Source of the DNA: an uncultured Dorea sp.
Lineage (GTDB): Bacteria; Bacillota; Clostridia; Lachnospirales; Lachnospiraceae
NCBI GenBank assembly: GCA_934295165.1
Contig: CAKRAT010000002.1
Coordinates: 1-64,000, forward strand
Direction of reading: 5' to 3'
Length of the DNA: 64,000 nucleotides
The notes below the pieces were generated by a model. The model saw only the letters and a list, made by a program, of their open reading frames with translations. It was not told the DNA's origin and did no database searches. The stretch's first letter is position 1. The number at the start of each line of letters is the position of its first letter. Of the stretch, positions 23,942-33,001 are shown piece after piece. A program made the position numbers and the translations under genes.

Positions 23942-25768
23942 TTACCTGTAGTATAATGTATCGTCTGATTTTAACTGAATCGTCACATGACTCTTCTCCG
24001 TCTCGATCAGCCATGCATCATCTTCTATCTTTTTATAACTTCCCCCGGTCATCTTCTCAATCTCTTTGTTATGCGTTCTTAAGATAAACCAGGCGGTATC
24101 TCCCACATTACTTATATCCAGTGTGATCGTGTCTTCTTTCTTTTCCTGTGTATAATTCAATGCCAGAAACTTTCGGATCCGCAGATCGCTTTCAGCTGCA
24201 GTTGTTCCGTCAAAATCCTTAAATGCTTTCCAGTAAGAATCCGTATAGGAAGCAAATTTTTCACTTAACTTCTCCCATCTGTCGTTCTTACTTTCCGGAT
24301 ATGCTACTTTGGACATATCGGTAAGTATGCTGGTATATCCAAGTGCCGATTCCACACTTCTCATTCTGAAATCATCCCGGTATGTGTGCCGGAATCCACC
24401 GATCACAGATTTCTGCCTGGTCACATTCTGGTTCTGGTATCCGATCACATCACTGGCTTTCTTTCCGTCTTCGATCACGGTTCTTACACTGTCCAGTACG
24501 GATTCATCCAGTGCTTCCGCAAGTTCGGTATCACTCAGGTTACCCTTATACAATGATGCGAACTGATAACCCGGAACCGTATTTTGGATATATGCCTCAT
24601 CCGCTTTCAGCTTCTGCTTTATGGACGTATCTGATACCCGGTAACCGGATAGTCCGGCTTCCCCGTTCTCTTCATTGATCAGTCTCAGATAATATTCCAG
24701 ATCTCTCTCTTTCGGTTCATTCTGATCTTCATAGTCAAACTGGGGTGCAATCATACAGGTCAGTCCAAATTTGTTCTTCTCATATACTGCTGCCACCGAT
24801 GGCCATACAACATCCCTGAATACACCGCGCAGGGACTGACTGTAAATTTTCTGCATCTTTGCATCATTTTCATCTGCCATTCCCGGATAATTGACAAGGA
24901 TCAGATTCTGTGCATTTACCACCGGATAGAGTACATATTCATTCGTCTCATAAAGGATTCCCGTCAGAATTCCAAGCCCGGTAGCATCTTCCAGAAATTC
25001 CCCGTTGATCACGAATACATTGCCCGTTTTAAAGCTTTTGCTCCAGATTACCGGCGGATAGTTCTCACTTTTCACACTTGCACTTTTCGGAACACCACGC
25101 ATATAAGATCTCGTTCCGGTCTCCAGTCTGTACCACGGGAATCGCAGATTAAAATCCTGTTTTTTCTTCTCTTCTTTCGTTTCTGCCTGATAGAATGTAT
25201 TGCCGCCAAGCAGAAGACCTTCATATAACTGAATGCCTTTTACCTTTGTCTGATCTTTTTGTACAGAATAAATGCCAAGAAGGCTTCTGATCTTCTCGTT
25301 CTCTTTGATAAGCTCCAGATCAGGCATCCGGCTGAATACAAGATTCACTCCCCGTTCCACATACTCCTTCATCTTATCAAGTTCCTGTTCATCGTTCCAG
25401 TCAACATCCGAAGCTTCCACCACGACCATCTCCGGCAGCTCTGTCTCGTTCGTCCCTGCTGCCTGATCAAATGCCTGAAAAGTTGTATACGTCATGCTCT
25501 CTTTTTTCATATATAAAGCCCAGTTTGAAACTACTTCTGCACAGGAACTTCCGGAATCATTTCCTATATATGCGACGGATCCATCTGCGGTTCCATTCAG
25601 TCCTGCCTGGTACACCGTCCTGTTCGTCGGGAGATCTTTTTTATTTACAACATAAGAATTCTCTTCATAATGGTTCCATCTTTCTTTTGCAATATTGGAA
25701 AACTGAAATAAGAAAAAGATGATTCCCATCACGATCGTAACCGCGAAGAAATTTCTACGTGATACCAT
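23942..25768 (-). CDS. DUF2194 / PelA deacetylase-like exported protein
   Basis: 608 residues. An N-terminal anchor (about 5-26: NFFAVTIVMGIIFFLFQFSN) puts the rest outside. The position in the operon and DUF2194 similarity make it the counterpart of PelA-DA of Gram-positive Pel clusters. A glutamine-amidotransferase-like part (about 60-300) is followed by a deacetylase-like part (FGLTCMIAPQFDYEDQNEP and on), then a beta-rich end (530-608). The protein has only four His (WNHYEE, FRHTYR, RTHNKE, KSHVTI) and no HxxxH, so the usual NodB-type zinc site is not visible. It may be inactive as a deacetylase or use another site. 14 bases after the membrane GT-C-like gene. Confidence 0.75.
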   Translation of the reverse strand: MVSRRNFFAVTIVMGIIFFLFQFSNIAKERWNHYEENSYVVNKKDLPTNRTVYQAGLNGTADGSVAYIGNDSGSSCAEVVSNWALYMKKESMTYTTFQAFDQAAGTNETELPEMVVVEASDVDWNDEQELDKMKEYVERGVNLVFSRMPDLELIKENEKIRSLLGIYSVQKDQTKVKGIQLYEGLLLGGNTFYQAETKEEKKKQDFNLRFPWYRLETGTRSYMRGVPKSASVKSENYPPVIWSKSFKTGNVFVINGEFLEDATGLGILTGILYETNEYVLYPVVNAQNLILVNYPGMADENDAKMQKIYSQSLRGVFRDVVWPSVAAVYEKNKFGLTCMIAPQFDYEDQNEPKERDLEYYLRLINEENGEAGLSGYRVSDTSIKQKLKADEAYIQNTVPGYQFASLYKGNLSDTELAEALDESVLDSVRTVIEDGKKASDVIGYQNQNVTRQKSVIGGFRHTYRDDFRMRSVESALGYTSILTDMSKVAYPESKNDRWEKLSEKFASYTDSYWKAFKDFDGTTAAESDLRIRKFLALNYTQEKKEDTITLDISNVGDTAWFILRTHNKEIEKMTGGSYKKIEDDAWLIETEKSHVTIQLKSDDTLYYR

Positions 25769-25782
25769 ACTTTACACTCCTT

Positions 25783-28167
25783 TTATTTCTGCCCTTTCTT
25801 TGTCTCATCCGCAGATTTCTGGACCGGATTATTGTAACCATAATCAATGGCAAAATTATAAAGGTTATAATCATTCTGACGGACTCTGTAGCATATAAAC
25901 CGATCCGTCTCATAATATACATCCATTGCATTTGGATACACTTTCATAAACTCCTGCGCCCAGTAATACATGTGAGACATCGTCACCGCACGGTTTATTC
26001 CCATGTACGGTGCAAGGCCTGTAGAATAATCCAGTGCTTCCTGTGCATATTTTTTGGATACTTTTATATTCTTCCATTCCCTTGGATTTACTGTCTGTGC
26101 ATAGTTCAGAGGTTCTTTTTCAATGAAAAAATATACCGTATGCGTCGGGATCTTAACTACCGGACCGCTGCCGATATTTCTCATATCTTTCAGGAAGGTA
26201 ATCGTCTCATAATGGTAACCCATTCCATGGACCATCTGTGTCTCGTCATTGGCCGAACAAATTGTCCAGGTATTCGTCTCGTTATTTCTAATGATATTCG
26301 TAAGGCAGATCATTGCTTCGTTCATCTCAAACGCATTCGTCTTAATCGGTTCTTTATATAACTGCTGTTCCCAGATAAAATCACCGGCCGCCAGTAACAG
26401 TGCCAGTGCCGCCAGATTCATAATCCATGATTTTTTAAACCAGCCAAGTACCAGATACAGTATCGTATCCGTCTCTACTGCCAGCAACACACCCACAGAA
26501 TATGCAAAGAAGATACTGTTTCGCGCCGGATCCATCAGTGCCGGAAGCCCAAGTACCCCCATTGACTGCATCAGAAACATCAATCCGGTATACGCACCAA
26601 CCGACCAGATTGCTCCAGCCTGATCATATCTCCGGAAGATCATACACAAAAGACCAAGCAGTACACTTGCGGCAACTCCCGCTGCCAGAGCCATAGCCGC
26701 CTTTTTATATCCGTTAAATACATACGACTGCGTCTGGGCAAAGACCGCTTTTACTTTTTCTTCTATTTTCTGTTTTAATGTCTTCTCCACTTCAGGCTTT
26801 GCCGGTGTCTTACCATCCTCTTCTGTCATGACCGTACCATTTTGTATCTTCTCCAAAGTCTCATCATCCACATCACCGACAATTGTTACATCATTACCAT
26901 CCTTATCTTTTACAACCTTCTTTTTGGTACTGGTATTTGTATTTCCATTATCATTCGCCGTTCCTTTAATTACATTCATCCCCCAGTAAAGCGAACCCTG
27001 CAGCGGATTGCCCATTGCCACTCCGATTGCCATCGGTGCCACAGCCAGTAATACACTGAGAAGCGCCGCAATGATCAGCTGCTTTAGATATTTCCATCTG
27101 AAACAGCGGAAGAAATATCCTATGGCAATACCCACACATAATACCCCTGCAATCATCGTATTGTAAAAATGAACAGTTAACGTCAGTGAAAAGCTGATGA
27201 CCAGTCCCAGCAGATACCATTTTGTTATCCGGCTGGATACATTCCTTTCCTCTTCCGCTCCCTCTTTCTCTGCTTTCAGTACAGTAGCATATTTCTGAAA
27301 AAATGCAATCGCAAAATATGCCGTTGGGAAGATGAAAAGCATTCCAAATTCCTGCGGCAGTGTACTCGCATATCTGGAATACGTCTGTGCCGAAAAGAAA
27401 TTGCCCAGCAGATAAACAGCGGTCCCCATATAAGGAGTGTATCGGTTCTTACACAGTGCACGAAGCGGTACCAGCAGCGCCAGATGAATGAATATTGTCT
27501 GTACAAATCCAAATACCCGCATTAATACATAAGTCCTGAACCCAAACACTTCATGCATATAATAAATCACACAATGATAGCCATGTGGATATACACCGGC
27601 ACCAAAGATATGGTTCTCATCCATCAGATTGATCCAGTATGTATGTACCGGCATATCAGATGCTTTATATCCATACACAGTAACTGCATTCTTTCCATAC
27701 ACATAACACACTCCGGCAATCAGAAGTACTGTTAACACCAGATCCGGTACATAACCAATCCATCTCTTTACATTTTCTTTTTTATGAGACACTTTTTTCT
27801 TTTCTTTGCGTCCGAAAAATAATGTCTTCCATCCGATCTCGCCATGCAAGATATACTGGAACTTCTGCAGAAGCGTTTCAACGGTCTCCGGAATATGCCC
27901 CCGTACTCTTCTGTACAGAACGATCAGAAACGGTACCAGACTTCCCACCGTCAGCGTAATCCTTCCCGAAATATGCAGAAATTCCATTAAAAACACGAGA
28001 TAGATCACATAAAAATTTCCCGCAAGGAAATAACCCATAAAGCGTTCCGGCATCGTAAACTTACAGAACACTTTCCGAAGTACAATCCACGGCAAAAGCA
28101 ATGACACAAGTGTATATGCTGCCAGTGCTTCTATAATCTGTATTATGGTAAGCGTATTCATTGGCAT
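25783..28167 (-). CDS. Large polytopic membrane protein, GT-C-like
   Basis: 794 residues from the ATG at 28167 (AAGGAGG eight bases upstream); a GTG nine bases further up is rejected. About 12 or more membrane segments. The first outer loop has KASDMPVHTYWINLMDENHIFGAGVYPHGYHC, like the acidic-residue loop of GT-C transferases that use lipid-phosphate sugars. A soluble loop near residues 405-470 (rich in Lys, Asp and Thr) and a C-terminal outer domain (about 610-794) follow. I do not recognise a named family with certainty. Position between PelE and the PelA-like gene suggests glycan modification. It is not part of the Pseudomonas Pel set. Confidence 0.68.
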   Translation of the reverse strand: MPMNTLTIIQIIEALAAYTLVSLLLPWIVLRKVFCKFTMPERFMGYFLAGNFYVIYLVFLMEFLHISGRITLTVGSLVPFLIVLYRRVRGHIPETVETLLQKFQYILHGEIGWKTLFFGRKEKKKVSHKKENVKRWIGYVPDLVLTVLLIAGVCYVYGKNAVTVYGYKASDMPVHTYWINLMDENHIFGAGVYPHGYHCVIYYMHEVFGFRTYVLMRVFGFVQTIFIHLALLVPLRALCKNRYTPYMGTAVYLLGNFFSAQTYSRYASTLPQEFGMLFIFPTAYFAIAFFQKYATVLKAEKEGAEEERNVSSRITKWYLLGLVISFSLTLTVHFYNTMIAGVLCVGIAIGYFFRCFRWKYLKQLIIAALLSVLLAVAPMAIGVAMGNPLQGSLYWGMNVIKGTANDNGNTNTSTKKKVVKDKDGNDVTIVGDVDDETLEKIQNGTVMTEEDGKTPAKPEVEKTLKQKIEEKVKAVFAQTQSYVFNGYKKAAMALAAGVAASVLLGLLCMIFRRYDQAGAIWSVGAYTGLMFLMQSMGVLGLPALMDPARNSIFFAYSVGVLLAVETDTILYLVLGWFKKSWIMNLAALALLLAAGDFIWEQQLYKEPIKTNAFEMNEAMICLTNIIRNNETNTWTICSANDETQMVHGMGYHYETITFLKDMRNIGSGPVVKIPTHTVYFFIEKEPLNYAQTVNPREWKNIKVSKKYAQEALDYSTGLAPYMGINRAVTMSHMYYWAQEFMKVYPNAMDVYYETDRFICYRVRQNDYNLYNFAIDYGYNNPVQKSADETKKGQK

Positions 28168-28237
28168 TACTTCCACCTCCTTGTCGTTCTACTCTTTTTC
28201 AGCCTGTTTTTTCTATCCTTTTTTTATCTGTAAATGT

Positions 28238-29200
28238 TTAACTGAATACACGGATCAGCTCTAACGTCTCCTGGTCAACTACGATTCTTGACTGTTTCAG
28301 TTCATCAAGAACCCCGAAAAACTGTTCTCTGTCATTCATTGTAAAATACAGTTTCAGTCTGCATGTATATGCCGGCAATTCATCCGGATACTGTTCCTCA
28401 AGTCTCGTACACCATTTCTGTACTTTTTCGAATTCTTTCAATTCCAGAAGTTTCAGGCAGATACTCTCGTATCGCTCCGGTGTAAAACGTGCGGCATTTT
28501 TGCTGTATAGCGACTCTCCTGCCTCATCCATCATCATTATAAAGCGTCTCTGCTCCATCTGATCAAAGATTTTCTGACCGAAGATCATATCCATATAATC
28601 GATCAGCATCTCTTCACATCCGGTCTCGTTGTCTTCTTCCTCTTTGATCTCACTGTACATCTTCTGTATATTGCCTCGGAATTCATTCAGCTCATCACGC
28701 AGGACCGAAGCCGCATAATGTGATGTCTCCGAATCCTCACTGTCCAGTGCCGTCATAATCGTTTCCAGAGATTCTTTTACATTTCCACGGATCACATTCA
28801 GCATCAGCATACGGACACTTTTCTTATCACTGACCGCCAGTGCTTCTTCCAGTGGAACGATATTACGTTCTCTTTCTTCATCCGCTTTCAGACGTGCCTT
28901 TATACGTTCTTTACTGAACACAACATCTTCCAGATCGACACTTTGACGGAAAATCGTAACGCTGATCAGATAACTGAACAGAAAGTATAACGGACCGACA
29001 ATCGGACACAGCACCATCACAATAAAACGGATCAGGTACGTTCTTCTGTTTTCTTTTCTCTTATCGGTCTTCTCTACATCTTCTTCCTGTTTATCATGGA
29101 TCGTTGCCCGTATTCCAATTCCATATAGCAGATAGATCACCGACACCACCAGGTTCAGAATGCATACGATCAGAAAAATCATTTCCTCTCTGGTTAACAT
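28238..29200 (-). CDS. pelE: PelE-like membrane/TPR protein
   Basis: 320 residues. Two N-terminal membrane segments (about 8-27 and 55-85) are followed by a cytoplasmic helical repeat region (about 115-320) of the TPR type that PelE uses to contact PelD. Motifs are weak, so the assignment rests on layout, length and place. It overlaps the PelD gene by seven bases, indicating coupled translation. Confidence 0.75.
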   Translation of the reverse strand: MLTREEMIFLIVCILNLVVSVIYLLYGIGIRATIHDKQEEDVEKTDKRKENRRTYLIRFIVMVLCPIVGPLYFLFSYLISVTIFRQSVDLEDVVFSKERIKARLKADEERERNIVPLEEALAVSDKKSVRMLMLNVIRGNVKESLETIMTALDSEDSETSHYAASVLRDELNEFRGNIQKMYSEIKEEEDNETGCEEMLIDYMDMIFGQKIFDQMEQRRFIMMMDEAGESLYSKNAARFTPERYESICLKLLELKEFEKVQKWCTRLEEQYPDELPAYTCRLKLYFTMNDREQFFGVLDELKQSRIVVDQETLELIRVFS

Positions 29201-31377
29201 TCTGCCACCTCCCCACCGACAAGGATGCTGTCACACCCGATCTCCCGGAATCTTCCGATGACCTGTGCCGCACTTTCTTCATCGGCATTCGTAAGCAATA
29301 CATACAGTTTATCATTCATAATTCCAAGATAGTCGGATCTTCTCAGATTCTTTCCAAGGAGTTCTGCCGTCTTCCGAAATTCTCCCCTGAGTGCTTTCAT
29401 CTCTACCAGCGAACATTCCGTCAGTCCATCCTTCTTTGCATTCATGAAAGCGGTAACCAGCTGTGAAAATGCGTTCTCTTCCAGAATCTCCGTTCCTTCC
29501 AGATAACGTTCTTCCCGCAATGCATCCAGATAACGGTTAGCACGTACCACTGCATTCTGGATCAGGTAACCGATCACTCTCAGACGGTTCGCCTCTGCAA
29601 GATTCATCCGCTCCCACGGGATTCCCCAGACCATCAGTATGATCTGTATCTCATTTTCCGAATAAATGGCATCTGCCATCAGCGGATAATCCGGATTCAT
29701 TGTCTTATTGATGAATACCCTGTCTTCTTTCAGTTCATCATACATCTCCGTCATTGCACTGTAATGAACGGAATTCCCCATCTTTTTCGCAGTCTCTGAT
29801 GTAAAGGAAAACAGACGCGCATAGTCATCATTTGCAACCGAATAAATGGCAATGTCATCACTGTCTATCAGCTGCTCCATGATCCGTGCCGCATAAAAGA
29901 GAACCTCTTCCGGCGCATACTGGTCAAGCTTTGAAGTAATCGCGTAAATCTTTCCAAGACTGTCTTTCTGATTCACGATCTGTGTCTCAAATATGTGCTT
30001 CATCCGTACATTACTGTCATTGATATCTGCGATATCATCAATCTGTCCATTCAGATAACCGATTTCTTCCTGATCCTCATGCCTTACAAAATGCAGCTGG
30101 TCCCGCATATATCCGACAACCATTCCCAAGATAAAGATCTGTGCCATCCATACATAAGTATTATAATTCAAAAGTACCTCAAATCCACTCTGCTGATACA
30201 TCTGCCGGAAACAATATCCCGCCGTTGCAAGAAGTGCCGAAAATACCGCCTGCTGTTGTCCGTAAACGATAGCAAATAACAATACATACAACAGATAAAA
30301 ATCCAGCCGGTCAAAATACTGACTTCCCACAGCCCGGTTATTCAACATAAAAAACGGGATAAAGCAGACCATATTCTCTATATACGGAACCAGAAGTCTG
30401 GCTATGATCTTGACATTATTCCAGATACGCTTACTCCACCGTGCCGTCTCATCCTGATTCTCCAGAAATGACGCTCTGTGTTTTTCCATATATTTCACAG
30501 TCTGTTTTACACCGGCCTCATAATCTACAAATATTTTCTGGTCAAATTCCTCTCTGTAGCGCTTTCCGTCCAATACCAGCCGGAATCCTTCTCCCACCGT
30601 TGCATCTGCAACCTCAATTTTCTCATGCATGTATTTACGGATCAATTCTGCCAGTTCCAGTTGTGTAATCACATGGTTGGATGAAATATTATAAACTGTA
30701 TGCTGCAATTTTTCCACTTCTGCCACCCGGTAAATATATTCCACCACATCATCCAGATAGATCATCGAGAACCGATTCCTCTTATTAGCAGATATTTTCT
30801 GATTTCTGAAAGCTTCCAGTACCATCTGATAGCACGGATTATACTGCTTCTCCCATTTTTTTGGCATTGCATAAAAATGATCGATCCTCAGTACCGCGAT
30901 ATCCATATCCTGCGTCCTCTCATATGTCTGGCAGATATCTTCCCCTTGTGCGACCGCCATGGAACGGAAGTTTTTTGCCGAACTTGCTTCTTCTTCCACA
31001 ATGTCATTCATATAAGATTTCCCATATACATCCTGTGACGATAGATAGACGAACCTTCCCTTTTTGCACACCGAATATGCCGATAAAATATTCGTCAGAT
31101 CTGCGGAATATTGTACCGACTCTTTTCTCGCATGCTCCCATCTGTAATTCGTATCATATGCCCCGAGAAATATAACAACATCCGGTCTGATACTTTCAAA
31201 TATCTCCTTGATGCTGTCACTGTCATAAGCAAAATCATACCGTTCAAATACTCTCGGGTAAACAAAATGACTTTCCTTCTTTCCCGTGAGCAGATACACC
31301 CTGTGCCCGTATTTATTCAGCTTGTTGATCATTGCATCCATCAGTCTGCTGCCACCGCCAACCAATAATGCGACCAT
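29194..31377 (-). CDS. pelD: PelD-like c-di-GMP receptor with N-terminal SDR domain
   Basis: 727 residues. Residues 1-300 are an extended SDR (epimerase-like) domain; the Rossmann motif reads VGGGSRLMDAM and the catalytic YxxxK is replaced by MAVAQ (140-144), so it looks enzymatically dead. Residues 320-440 hold about four membrane segments, then a coiled coil, a GAF domain (about 470-600) and a degenerate GGDEF domain. The latter keeps RRSD at 679-682, the RxxD c-di-GMP I-site, followed by MNDKL where GGDEF would be. PelD binds c-di-GMP to switch on polymer synthesis. It starts four bases after the small PqqD gene. An SDR fused to PelD is, to my recollection, seen in other Gram-positive Pel loci. 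Confidence 0.85.
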   Translation of the reverse strand: MVALLVGGGSRLMDAMINKLNKYGHRVYLLTGKKESHFVYPRVFERYDFAYDSDSIKEIFESIRPDVVIFLGAYDTNYRWEHARKESVQYSADLTNILSAYSVCKKGRFVYLSSQDVYGKSYMNDIVEEEASSAKNFRSMAVAQGEDICQTYERTQDMDIAVLRIDHFYAMPKKWEKQYNPCYQMVLEAFRNQKISANKRNRFSMIYLDDVVEYIYRVAEVEKLQHTVYNISSNHVITQLELAELIRKYMHEKIEVADATVGEGFRLVLDGKRYREEFDQKIFVDYEAGVKQTVKYMEKHRASFLENQDETARWSKRIWNNVKIIARLLVPYIENMVCFIPFFMLNNRAVGSQYFDRLDFYLLYVLLFAIVYGQQQAVFSALLATAGYCFRQMYQQSGFEVLLNYNTYVWMAQIFILGMVVGYMRDQLHFVRHEDQEEIGYLNGQIDDIADINDSNVRMKHIFETQIVNQKDSLGKIYAITSKLDQYAPEEVLFYAARIMEQLIDSDDIAIYSVANDDYARLFSFTSETAKKMGNSVHYSAMTEMYDELKEDRVFINKTMNPDYPLMADAIYSENEIQIILMVWGIPWERMNLAEANRLRVIGYLIQNAVVRANRYLDALREERYLEGTEILEENAFSQLVTAFMNAKKDGLTECSLVEMKALRGEFRKTAELLGKNLRRSDYLGIMNDKLYVLLTNADEESAAQVIGRFREIGCDSILVGGEVAEC

Positions 31378-31381
31378 AGTC

Positions 31382-31663
31382 TCACCTCTTCTCTTCTATA
31401 ATTCCATAATCATAAAAAAAACAGAGTATCTCCTGTATATCTGTCCTTATTTCTTCTTTTTCAGCTTCCCCCACATGATATTCTCTTCCAATTAAATCTG
31501 CCAGTGCTTCTGTATCTTTTGTATCTTCTATATGATTATAAATAAAAGCTGCCGTCTCACTCAACGTGAGCACTCCGTTTATTTCCTCTGCTTTCTTCCC
31601 TCTCGGAATCAGTAAAACCTCATCTTCCAGATGGCGCAGCACATAATTTTCTGACCGTTTCAT
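31382..31663 (-). CDS. PqqD-family small protein heading the Pel-type operon
   Basis: 93 residues from the ATG at 31663 (GAAGG seven bases upstream); a TTG at 31684 is less likely. PqqD fold: NYVLRHLEDEVLLIPRG, GVLTLSETAAFIYNHIEDTKDTEALADLI, then EIRTDIQEILCFFYDYGII. PqqD proteins bind leader peptides and hand them to modifying enzymes. Its stop is four bases from the PelD start, so it is the first gene of the polysaccharide operon, directly after the promoter. No radical SAM partner is nearby. The partner peptide is unknown; the PqqD part of the protein at 13.9-15.2 kb is a relative. Confidence 0.82.
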   Translation of the reverse strand: MKRSENYVLRHLEDEVLLIPRGKKAEEINGVLTLSETAAFIYNHIEDTKDTEALADLIGREYHVGEAEKEEIRTDIQEILCFFYDYGIIEEKR

Positions 31664-31699
31664 GTGTATACCTTCTTTGTCCAAAATGTTAACGTATTC

Positions 31700-31728
31700 A
31701 GTATAATCTTTATCATTTTCTAATGCAA
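31700..31728 (-). promoter_or_regulatory. Promoter of the PqqD-Pel operon
   Basis: On the minus strand TTGCAT (complement of 31723-31728), a 17-base spacer and TATACT (complement of 31700-31705), 37 bases before the PqqD start. The -10 lies in ATTCAGTATA (31696-31705), the mirror of TATACTGAAT at 31758-31767, which carries the -10 of the divergent gene. Confidence 0.65.
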
Positions 31729-31754
31729 TTCTCTTTTCACATGTTTTTTCATTA

Positions 31755-31763
31755 TGTTATACT
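31755..31763 (+). promoter_or_regulatory. Extended -10 promoter of the nucleotidyltransferase gene
   Basis: TGTTATACT at 31755-31763 is an extended -10 (TGnTATACT) 32 bases before the start at 31795; the -35 (TTTCAC) is poor. It is part of a 10-bp inverted repeat shared with the divergent Pel operon promoter. Confidence 0.5.
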
Positions 31764-31794
31764 GAATAGAAGAATATCTGACAAGGAGATTATT

Positions 31795-32991
31795 ATGAAC
31801 AACATTTTTTCTACTTATATGTGCATGATACGGAACACCTGCAGCACGCAGAAGGGAAATATAACGATTCATCCGGAAGATGTACCTTCTCTTCTGACAC
31901 TTGCCCAGAAGCACTTTACATCACCCTTTCTCCTTCCTTACATGAAATCCTTCCCAGAAGCGTTCCCTGCTCTGAAACAGCAGACAAAAATGGCAATGTA
32001 TCAATACTATCAGATTGAACATTTCACGGAACTGACCGTCTCTCTTCTGGATCAGAACGAAATACCCTATTATCTGCTAAAGGGAATCAGTCTTGCCGCA
32101 TGCTATCCTGTGCCCGAATACCGCAAGCTCGGAGACGTGGATCTGTATATCCCCGATCCGGATGCGTTTAAGAAAGCCGGACATATATTAGAAGCACACG
32201 GCTTTATCCTTGATCCGGAAGTCAGCGATCACCACTCTACTTACCTGTATACATTTCCCAAAACCGGGCGTACTTATATGCTGGAACTGCATTTCCGCAT
32301 TGTGGGTGTATACCAGTACGGGAATGCAAACCAGATCGTCGATCAGGTCTTCGCTTCCACCGCTCTGACACCTGAACTTCAGACGACCGGCAGCCGTACC
32401 TACCGGGTACTTCCGCCTACGGAATATGTCTTCTATATGATCCATCATATGTTAAAGCATTACCTGTACAGTGGTTTCGGCATCCGTCTTCTGTGTGACT
32501 TTACTTTATACCTGAACGCCCACGGTTCTTCCGTCGATTTCAGCCGGATTCACACGTGGTGCAAAGGTTCTCATATCATACATTTCTACGAGATCATCAT
32601 TGCATGCTGCCGTCAGTATCTTGGATTATCCGGGTCTGTTGACCCGGACACCCATTATGAGCACCCGGAAGTTCTGGATACATTCATCCAGAAAGTACTC
32701 GAAGACCGTGATATGGGAACTTCCAATGATACGGCACTTGTCGGAAGCGGCTCTTACCAGAAGATCAATCTGTGGACTTACTTCCGAGAAGGACACCTGC
32801 AGATGAAGGTACGCTTTCTGAAGCTTCATAAATGTATTCTGTTGTGGCCTGTTCTGTGGGGAATTACTTTGATCTGTTTTATCTGGAACACCTATCATTA
32901 CAGAAATACAACATTGAAAGATACACTGGCTGCGTTCCGGAAGACGAATGAGGAGTCGCAGTTGATACGGGTGTTTGAGAATGAGGATTAG
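31795..32991 (+). CDS. Nucleotidyltransferase-family protein (PF14907-type)
   Basis: 398 residues from the ATG at 31795 (AAGGAG upstream). The nucleotidyltransferase core is at about 85-135: IPYYLLKGISLAACYPVPEYRKLGDVDLYIPD, with GDVDLYI giving the paired Asp. A long helical C-terminal part ends in a hydrophobic segment (CILLWPVLWGITLICFIW). This family accompanies PqqD and HprK-like genes in paeninodin-type lasso clusters and related loci; the product of the reaction is not known. It is divergent from the PqqD-Pel operon with a shared promoter region, and palindrome element B follows its stop. Confidence 0.85.
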   Translation: MNNIFSTYMCMIRNTCSTQKGNITIHPEDVPSLLTLAQKHFTSPFLLPYMKSFPEAFPALKQQTKMAMYQYYQIEHFTELTVSLLDQNEIPYYLLKGISLAACYPVPEYRKLGDVDLYIPDPDAFKKAGHILEAHGFILDPEVSDHHSTYLYTFPKTGRTYMLELHFRIVGVYQYGNANQIVDQVFASTALTPELQTTGSRTYRVLPPTEYVFYMIHHMLKHYLYSGFGIRLLCDFTLYLNAHGSSVDFSRIHTWCKGSHIIHFYEIIIACCRQYLGLSGSVDPDTHYEHPEVLDTFIQKVLEDRDMGTSNDTALVGSGSYQKINLWTYFREGHLQMKVRFLKLHKCILLWPVLWGITLICFIWNTYHYRNTTLKDTLAAFRKTNEESQLIRVFENED

Positions 32992-33001
32992 TTTGCTGGT
33001 T

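Noticed and set aside
25759-26361. 200-codon plus-strand open frame opposite the 794-residue membrane protein
   Set aside because: Antisense shadow with no start site; the minus-strand gene has a clear AAGGAGG and coherent membrane segments.
18440-31377. Complete Pseudomonas-type Pel system
   Set aside because: No PelB or PelC and no hydrolase domain on the PelA-like protein; only the Gram-positive core is present.
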